Shown here: one piece after another, positions 6,295-11,053 of the stretch
Position numbering within the stretch: the stretch's first letter is position 1
Layout: the number at the start of each line of letters is the position of its first letter
NCBI GenBank assembly: GCA_022615525.1
Contig: JAKEGN010000169.1
Coordinates: 1 to 11,053, forward strand
Origin: Woeseiaceae bacterium
GTDB taxonomy: Bacteria; Pseudomonadota; Gammaproteobacteria; Steroidobacterales; Woeseiaceae
Reading direction: 5' to 3'
Length of the DNA: 11,053 nt
The notes under the pieces: model-generated
Databases searched by the model: none
What the model was told of the DNA's origin: nothing
The model's input: only the letters and a program-made list of their open reading frames with translations
Made by a program: the position numbers and the translations under genes

Positions 6295-6324
6295 TTGCGC
6301 CCCCGGGGGTATCATGAACATAAT
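6295..6324 (+). promoter_or_regulatory. Candidate promoter of the tatABC operon
   Basis: In the 177-bp dtd-tatA gap, TTGCGC (6295-6300) and CATAAT (6319-6324) are 18 bp apart and could be a sigma-70 promoter. The -10 matches five of six bases and the -35 three of six. Between them is the palindrome CCCCCGGGGG (6300-6309). The predicted transcript would have a leader of about 80 nt before tatA. This rests on consensus inspection only; read-through from dtd is the alternative. Confidence 0.3.
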
Positions 6325-6368
6325 TCGCCCCCGCTCGAGCCCACTGGTCCGGGCGGTGAGACTATACG

Positions 6369-6402
6369 TCAAGCCTTGAGTCAAGGGGTTGTACCCCGGG
6401 AG
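6369..6402 (+). promoter_or_regulatory. tatA leader: nested dyads and ribosome-binding site
   Basis: The leader just before tatA contains alternating complementary arms TCAAG (6369-6373), CTTGA (6375-6379) and TCAAG (6381-6385). They are followed by the hairpin GGGGT-TGT-ACCCC (6385-6397), which shares a base with the third arm. The GGGAG at 6398-6402, 8 nt before the tatA ATG, is the ribosome site and directly abuts this hairpin. The TCAAG arms are too close together for stable RNA hairpins, so they look more like a DNA operator. The GGGGT hairpin could modulate ribosome access. The ribosome site is well supported, the regulatory reading is not. Confidence 0.45.
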
Positions 6403-6410
6403 TTTGCAGG

Positions 6411-6656
6411 ATGTTATCCAACATCGGGCCGTTTCAGCTGCTCATTGTTCTGGTCATTGTGCTTGCCATTTTCGGCACAAAGCGCCTGCGCACGCTGGGG
6501 TCGGACCTCGGTAGCGCCGTCAAGGGATTTCGTTCCGCCGTCAGCGATGCCGACAAGGAAACCACCGAACAAATCGGCGACCAGTCAAAGAAGGATGCGG
6601 ACTTTGACAGCACGCCGGCTAGCGAGCCGCAGAAAGACCGTAACAAGACGGCCTGA
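6411..6656 (+). CDS. tatA: Sec-independent protein translocase subunit TatA
   Basis: This 81-residue protein is the pore-forming subunit of the twin-arginine translocase, which exports folded proteins across the inner membrane. It has one N-terminal transmembrane helix (about residues 6-21) with a polar Gln9 near its start, as at Gln8 in E. coli TatA. The Phe-Gly hinge follows in AIFGTKRLRTLG, then an amphipathic helix (DLGSAVKGFRSAV) and a charged, disordered tail. The tail ends QKDRNKTA. GGGAG 8 nt before the ATG supports the start. It is the first gene of a tight tatABC cluster: tatB starts 8 bp after its stop. TatA and TatE cannot be told apart from sequence alone, but the operon position makes TatA the natural name. 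Confidence 0.96.
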   Translation: MLSNIGPFQLLIVLVIVLAIFGTKRLRTLGSDLGSAVKGFRSAVSDADKETTEQIGDQSKKDADFDSTPASEPQKDRNKTA

Positions 6657-6664
6657 ACCGCCCC

Positions 6665-7069
6665 ATGTCCAGCGTCGGCTTTTCCGAGCTGTTAATCCTG
6701 TTTTTGATCGGCCTCATCGTGCTGGGGCCGGAAAGATTGCCGCGGCTTGCAAACCAGCTCGGCAGCTGGATCGGCCAGGCTCGCCGCATGACCCGCGTCA
6801 TGAAACGCCAGCTCGAGGATGAACTGAGCCTCGAAGAAAAACGCGCTGCCAAGGCGCAGGGCGTAGCTGCCAAGCCGGTATACGTGACACCGGCCAACGA
6901 TACTGACGACACTTTCTCACCACTGCACGGGCGAAAGGAGAAGGGCACGGGCGTCTGCGACATTACTGCAGGGCAGATGGCAGCGGCCGCGGACAAACAG
7001 AATCTCGATGATGACGTGGCCAGTGCGCTGCCGCCGGCCAGTATTGCTGAGCAAGAAAAGATTTCGTGA
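6665..7069 (+). CDS. tatB: Sec-independent protein translocase subunit TatB
   Basis: This 134-residue protein is the TatB subunit, which with TatC forms the receptor for twin-arginine signal peptides. The N-terminal helix begins MSSVGFSELLILFLIG with the conserved Glu8, and is followed by the TatB hallmark VLGPERLPRLA and a long amphipathic helix (NQLGSWIGQARRMTRVMKRQLEDE, about residues 30-53). The rest is a polar, low-complexity tail typical of TatB, which varies widely in length. No clear ribosome site precedes the ATG, so translational coupling to tatA (8 bp away) is likely. Its TGA stop overlaps the GTG start of tatC by four bases. The tail contains a single Cys and an unusual glycine/lysine-rich part; I attach no function to these. 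Confidence 0.95.
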   Translation: MSSVGFSELLILFLIGLIVLGPERLPRLANQLGSWIGQARRMTRVMKRQLEDELSLEEKRAAKAQGVAAKPVYVTPANDTDDTFSPLHGRKEKGTGVCDITAGQMAAAADKQNLDDDVASALPPASIAEQEKIS

Positions 7070-7854
7070 CGGGTAGTGCTGACAAGTCGGGCGACACGCC
7101 CGGAAAGGATGGCGAGCAGCTTCAGGAGGGAACCCTGATCTCCCATCTCGTCGAGCTTCGCGGCCGCCTGCTGAAAATTTCCGCCGCCGTGGTGGTCACG
7201 TTCGTGGCATTGCTGCCTTTTTCCGACGAGATCTTCACTTTCGTGTCGCAGCCCATTCGCGATGCCTTGCCGGGTAACGCCATGATAGCGACCTCGGTCG
7301 CCTCGCCGCTGCTTACGCCGTTCAAAATGACCTTTTTCGTCGCCCTGTTCGCGGCCATGCCCATAGTGCTCTACCAGGTATGGGCTTTCGTGGCGCCCGG
7401 CCTGTACCGCAAGGAAAAGCATTTTGCCCTGCCTTTGCTCGCTTCCAGCATCGTGCTCTTCTACCTCGGTGTCGCCTTCGCCTATTACATGGTCTTTCCG
7501 CTGATGTTCAATTTTTTTACCGCCGTCGCTCCGCCCGGCGTCGAAGTCATGACCGACATCTCGCAATACCTCGATTTCATTACGCTGATCGTGCTCGCTT
7601 TCGGGCTCGCCTTCGAAGTGCCGATCGCAACCGTCCTGATCGTATGGACCGGTCTCACCACACCGGCGAAGCTCGCGTCAGTGCGCCCCTATGTTTTTCT
7701 CGGCGCTTTCGTGATCGGCATGTTCCTCACGCCGCCCGACGTCATCAGCCAGACCTTGCTCGCTGTCCCGATGTACCTGCTGTATGAGCTGGGCATCCTG
7801 ATGTCGCGAACGTTCAGTCCGCGTAAAGAAACAGCGGAAACACCTGTAATATAG
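7066..7854 (+). CDS. tatC: Sec-independent protein translocase subunit TatC
   Basis: This 262-residue protein with six transmembrane helices is the core of the Tat receptor complex and binds the twin-arginine motif. The signal-peptide-binding residues are kept: Glu30 in LISHLVELR (E. coli Glu15) and Glu117 in FVAPGLYRKEKH (E. coli Glu103). The family segment FVIGMFLTPPDVISQTLLA has Asp225 (E. coli Asp211). The GTG at 7066 overlaps the tatB stop (GTGA), which is the usual coupling arrangement, and leaves a 23-residue polar N-terminus before the conserved core, somewhat longer than in E. coli. A perfect AGGAGGG at 7124-7130 inside the gene has no usable ATG, GTG or TTG after it. No terminator is seen in the 48 bp before the next gene. 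Confidence 0.97.
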   Translation: MTGSADKSGDTPGKDGEQLQEGTLISHLVELRGRLLKISAAVVVTFVALLPFSDEIFTFVSQPIRDALPGNAMIATSVASPLLTPFKMTFFVALFAAMPIVLYQVWAFVAPGLYRKEKHFALPLLASSIVLFYLGVAFAYYMVFPLMFNFFTAVAPPGVEVMTDISQYLDFITLIVLAFGLAFEVPIATVLIVWTGLTTPAKLASVRPYVFLGAFVIGMFLTPPDVISQTLLAVPMYLLYELGILMSRTFSPRKETAETPVI

Positions 7855-7902
7855 CGCCGGAAACCAATACCAATAACGTCCGACAGTAGTACCGGGGGAC
7901 TG

Positions 7903-9699
7903 ATGAAAAGACTAGCTTTGCTGCTTTTGCCGCTCATTGCCTGCGGCTGCCAGGATTCGGCGAATAACGCACCGGACGAAACCGCGGATCAGTTTGTCGA
8001 GCGCATCAACCGGGAACTCGCGGAGCTGAACGTGGAGGGCGGCGCGGCGGGATGGGTACGCGCCACCTACATCACCCACGACACCGCAATTCTCTCATCG
8101 CTTGCGCGGCAACGTTACGCCGCCTGGCACAGCAAGGCCGTAGCGGATTCGTTGCGATTCAGCGGGCAGGATATGTCTGCCGCGTCGGCGCGAGCCCTGG
8201 AGCAGCTGAAACTCGGGATCTCGGCACCCGCGCCGAACGATCCGGAGAAACGCAAGGAGCTGGCGGAGATTACTACCGAGCTCGCCGGCATGTACGGCGC
8301 CGGAAAGTATTGCCCGGAGGACGGCCGCGACTGCATGGACCTCGGCAAACTCGAGGACATCATGGCGAAGAGCCGTGACTATGAGGAGAATCTCGATGCC
8401 TGGGTCGGCTGGCGCACGATCTCGCCGCCGATGCGTGACAAGTACCGGCGTTTTGCCGAACTCGCCAACGAAGGAGCAAGCGAACTCGGCTATGCCAACC
8501 TCGGCGAGATGTGGCGCGCGGAATACGACATGAGCCCGGTCGAATTCGAGGCAGAAGCGCTGCGCCTCTACAGCCAGGTCAAGCCCCTGTACGACGAATT
8601 GCATTGTTATGCGCGCGACGCACTCGCCAGACACTATGGCGAAGACAAGGTGCCACTGGACGCCCCGATTCCCGCACACCTGCTCGGAAACATGTGGGCA
8701 CAGACCTGGGACAACATCTACGACCTGCTGGAACCCTACCCCTGGGTAGCCGACGTCGATGTCGACACGACCCTGAAGGAGGAGAACTACACGCCACAGC
8801 AAATGGTGCGTTCGGCGGAACAGTTTTATGTGTCACTCGGATTCGAACCGCTGCCCGAGACTTTCTGGGAGCGCTCGATGTTCAGCAAACCGGCAGACCG
8901 CGACGTGATCTGCCATGCCAGCGCCTGGGGCCTCGACGGAGGCAACGACCTGCGCATCAAGATGTGCATCAAGCAGACTTATGAAGAACTGCGCGTCATC
9001 TATCATGAGCTCGGCCATAACTTCTACCAGCGCGCCTATCGCGATCAGCCGCCCTTGTTTCAGGGCGGAGCGCACGGCGGCTTTCATGAGGCCATCGGCG
9101 ACACCGTTACTTTGTCAATGACACCCGAGTACCTGCACGAAGTCGGGCTGGTCGAGGAATCTGAGGACAGCTATGAGGCCATCATCAACCGCCAGATGCA
9201 GCGCGCATTGGCGGGCATCGCCGTGCTTCCCTGGGCCAAGCTGGTCGACGAATGGCGCTGGGGCGTATTTTCCGGCGCCATCGCACCGGAGGATTACAAC
9301 AAGGCCTGGTGGGAGCTGCGCACGCGCTACCAGGGCATAGCGGCGCCAGTTGAAAGGACCGAGGCGGATTTCGATCCCGGTGCGAAATACCATATTCCCG
9401 GCAACACCTCATACACGCGATATTTTCTCGCGCGCATCCTGCAATTCCAGTTTCAGCGCGCGCTGTGCGATGCCGCCGGTTATGCCGGGCCGCTGCACGC
9501 CTGCTCCGTTTACAACAGCAAAGAGGCCGGTACCCGACTGCAGGCAATGCTCGCCGCAGGCGCCAGTCAGCCGTGGCAGGACACTCTGGAAAAACTGACC
9601 GGCACCCGTGAGATGGATGCGAGCGCAATCATCGACTACTTCGAGCCGCTCATGGGCTGGTTGAAGCAACAGAACAAGGACAGAAGCTGCGGCTGGTAG
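7903..9699 (+). CDS. M2-family metallopeptidase, bacterial angiotensin-converting-enzyme homologue (lipoprotein)
   Basis: This 598-residue protein is a zinc peptidyl-dipeptidase of family M2, which removes dipeptides from peptide C-termini. The zinc site is complete: HELGH at 368-372 with Glu369 as base, and the third ligand Glu396 in FHEAIGD, 24 residues later as in human ACE. Lys495, His497, Tyr504, Arg506 and Tyr507 in KYHIPGNTSYTRY keep the spacing of the human substrate- and chloride-contacting residues Lys511-Tyr523. Three cysteine pairs matching the ACE disulfides are present (CPEDGRDC; CHASAW...KMC; ALCDAAGY...HAC), implying an oxidising compartment. The N-terminus MKRLALLLLPLIACGC is a Sec lipoprotein signal with lipobox LIAC and predicted lipidated Cys14. 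A GGGGGA sits shortly before the ATG. The human-ACE segment WRWRVF reads WRWGVF here. It follows tatC by 48 bp and precedes an ATPase gene by 38 bp. A periplasmic peptide-trimming role is inferred; the physiological substrate is unknown. Confidence 0.95.
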   Translation: MKRLALLLLPLIACGCQDSANNAPDETADQFVERINRELAELNVEGGAAGWVRATYITHDTAILSSLARQRYAAWHSKAVADSLRFSGQDMSAASARALEQLKLGISAPAPNDPEKRKELAEITTELAGMYGAGKYCPEDGRDCMDLGKLEDIMAKSRDYEENLDAWVGWRTISPPMRDKYRRFAELANEGASELGYANLGEMWRAEYDMSPVEFEAEALRLYSQVKPLYDELHCYARDALARHYGEDKVPLDAPIPAHLLGNMWAQTWDNIYDLLEPYPWVADVDVDTTLKEENYTPQQMVRSAEQFYVSLGFEPLPETFWERSMFSKPADRDVICHASAWGLDGGNDLRIKMCIKQTYEELRVIYHELGHNFYQRAYRDQPPLFQGGAHGGFHEAIGDTVTLSMTPEYLHEVGLVEESEDSYEAIINRQMQRALAGIAVLPWAKLVDEWRWGVFSGAIAPEDYNKAWWELRTRYQGIAAPVERTEADFDPGAKYHIPGNTSYTRYFLARILQFQFQRALCDAAGYAGPLHACSVYNSKEAGTRLQAMLAAGASQPWQDTLEKLTGTREMDASAIIDYFEPLMGWLKQQNKDRSCGW

Positions 9700-9737
9700 A
9701 CGGCGGCAAATGCAATAACGTGCGACGGGTACGGCCC

Positions 9738-11053
9738 ATGATCGACTTCGAGAAACTTGGCGCGTTCTATCTTGGCAAACGCGTCGATGAGAATACGGGC
9801 GAGATGTCTGACGAACTGGTCCTGTATGACTCGAAAGACCTGACCACCCACGCTGTCATTATCGGCATGACCGGCTCCGGCAAGACCGGGCTGGGAATAG
9901 GCCTGCTGGAAGAGGCCGCGATGGATCACATTCCGGTGATAGCCATCGACCCCAAGGGCGACATGGGGAACCTGATGCTGACGTTTCCGGACCTCGCGGC
10001 CGGAGATTTCGAGCCCTGGATCAATGCGCGCCAGGCCAGCGACGAAGGCAAGAGCAGCAGCGAGTTCGCCGCCGCCCAGGCGGAGTTGTGGAAAACGGGC
10101 CTTGCAAGCTGGGGGCAGGACGGCGCAAGGATTGCAAGACTGCGCCAGAACGCCGAAGTGCGCATCTACACGCCCGGCAGCACCGCCGGGTTTCCGGTGT
10201 CGGTGCTGCAATCGTTCGCCGCACCGGGTGCCGGCCTGATCGCGGACGCCGATCTTTATCGGGAGCGCGTGCAGGCAACGGCCACGGGCCTGCTCTCCCT
10301 GCTGGCGATTGATGCAGATCCGATATCCAGCCGTGAGCATATTCTGCTCTCGCAAATACTGGATCATGCCTGGCGGCAGGATCAGGATCTTGAGATCTCG
10401 AATCTCATCGGTGCCATCCAGAATCCGCCGCTGCGGAAGATCGGCGTCATGGACGTGGACTCCGTGTATCCGCCCAAAGAGCGCTTCGAACTTGCGATGC
10501 GGCTGAACAACCTGCTGGCCGCGCCCGGGTTCGAGGCATGGTTGCAGGGCGGCCCGCTCAAGGCCGCAGACCTCTTCTATGACCGCAATGGAAAACCGCG
10601 AATCTCGGTGATGTCGATCGCGCACCTGGACGATGCACAGCGGATGTTTTTCGTATCGATGCTGCTGAACGAGATCATCGCCTGGATGCGCGCGCAGCAG
10701 GGCACATCCAGCCTTCGCGCCATACTGTATATGGACGAGATCTTCGGTTACCTGCCGCCGACCGAGAATCCGCCGTCGAAGCGATTGTTCCTCACCTTGC
10801 TGAAACAGGCTCGCGCTTATGGCCTCGGGCTGGTGCTGGCGACCCAGAATCCCGTCGACCTCGATTACAAGGGCCTGTCGAATACCGGGACCTGGTTCAT
10901 AGGCCGGCTGCAGACCGAGCGTGACAAGGCCCGCGTGATGGAAGGGCTGGAGGGCGTGCGCAGCGAATCGTTCGACCGGCAGAAAATGGAGAAGACGCTC
11001 GCAGGACTCGGCAAGAGAAGGTTTCTGCTGCACAACGTCCACGAAGACGCGCC
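9738..11053 (+). CDS. HerA/FtsK-superfamily ATPase, DUF87-like (truncated by window end)
   Basis: An open frame runs from ATG 9738 to the window edge without a stop, giving 438 residues of an incomplete protein. The N-terminal sequence MIDFEKLGAFYLGK leads to a Walker A motif GMTGSGKT at residues 43-50 followed by an acidic IDPKGDMGNL segment, as in HerA/VirB4-type ATPases. A Walker B motif ILYMDE ends at Asp333-Glu334 and is followed by FGYLPP. Further on, KQARAYGLGLVLATQNP and WFIGRLQTERDKARV resemble the sensor and following region of HerA-like proteins, in which the enzyme assembles as a ring and hydrolyses ATP to move nucleic acid. No transmembrane segment is visible so far. A GTG at 9720 could extend the start by six residues; the ribosome site is weak. 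The role is unknown, and partner genes such as a NurA-like nuclease are not in this window. It lies 38 bp after the ACE gene. Confidence 0.85.
   Translation, partial: MIDFEKLGAFYLGKRVDENTGEMSDELVLYDSKDLTTHAVIIGMTGSGKTGLGIGLLEEAAMDHIPVIAIDPKGDMGNLMLTFPDLAAGDFEPWINARQASDEGKSSSEFAAAQAELWKTGLASWGQDGARIARLRQNAEVRIYTPGSTAGFPVSVLQSFAAPGAGLIADADLYRERVQATATGLLSLLAIDADPISSREHILLSQILDHAWRQDQDLEISNLIGAIQNPPLRKIGVMDVDSVYPPKERFELAMRLNNLLAAPGFEAWLQGGPLKAADLFYDRNGKPRISVMSIAHLDDAQRMFFVSMLLNEIIAWMRAQQGTSSLRAILYMDEIFGYLPPTENPPSKRLFLTLLKQARAYGLGLVLATQNPVDLDYKGLSNTGTWFIGRLQTERDKARVMEGLEGVRSESFDRQKMEKTLAGLGKRRFLLHNVHEDA

Noticed and set aside
6252..6296. A possible terminator after dtd (GGCG...CGCC followed by GGTTCGGTTTT)
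   Set aside because: The stem is only four base pairs with a long loop and the T run is not adjacent.
7124..7137. A perfect AGGAGGG inside tatC, 4 nt before an in-frame CTG
   Set aside because: It is explained by the codons for Gln-Glu-Gly; CTG is a rare start and the GTG at 7066 overlaps the tatB stop in the normal way.
6619..7566. A 315-codon minus-strand open frame across tatB and tatC
   Set aside because: It overlaps well-supported tat genes and its product shows no domain.
9636..11042. A 468-codon open frame on the minus strand at the right end
   Set aside because: It is antisense to the HerA-like ATPase, whose Walker motifs and family sequence are clear; the antisense product is low-complexity and unrecognisable.
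1..11053. CRISPR array, transposon ends, rRNA or phage attachment site
   Set aside because: No regularly spaced direct repeats, no long terminal inverted repeats, no transposase or integrase motifs were seen.

Overview
The window looks like an ordinary chromosomal segment of a GC-rich Gram-negative bacterium, most likely a gammaproteobacterium. The support is a Trk potassium system with trkA next to trkH, a tatABC operon, a YccA-type Bax-inhibitor-1 protein and a Xanthomonas-like secreted angiotensin-converting-enzyme homologue. A marine or sediment lineage is possible from the TRAP and ACE genes, but this is a guess. I see no transposase, integrase, phage gene, CRISPR array, tRNA or rRNA.

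Layout. Bases 1-64 are the last codons of trkA, followed by trkH (87-1538), both on the plus strand. The small (1596-2081) and large (2084-3457) permeases of a TRAP transporter follow, also plus strand. A strong hairpin (3460-3489) separates them from a convergent minus-strand pair: the TRAP substrate-binding protein (5361-4240) and then a YccA/BI-1 membrane protein (4199-3510). The binding protein has both a twin-arginine signal and a lipobox.

Bases 5362-5795 form a 434-bp divergent intergenic region. It is AT-rich at its left end and rich in dyads at its right end. It holds an intrinsic terminator (5577-5605) that points toward the binding-protein gene although no minus-strand gene lies upstream of it in the window. 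This is the least explained signal here.

To the right, all genes are on the plus strand: dtd (5796-6233), tatA, tatB and tatC (6411-7854), an ACE-type M2 peptidase lipoprotein (7903-9699), and a HerA/FtsK-superfamily ATPase (9738 to the window end, truncated there).

How the genes fit together. trkAH imports potassium. The TRAP parts probably form one TakP-type carrier for small 2-oxo or hydroxy acids, with the binding protein encoded away from its permeases. Dtd removes D-amino acids from tRNA. TatABC exports folded proteins and may export the binding protein encoded nearby. The ACE homologue would trim peptides in the periplasm. The ATPase has no assigned role. Apart from the intergenic region and the unassigned ATPase, I found no clear sign of a previously undescribed system.
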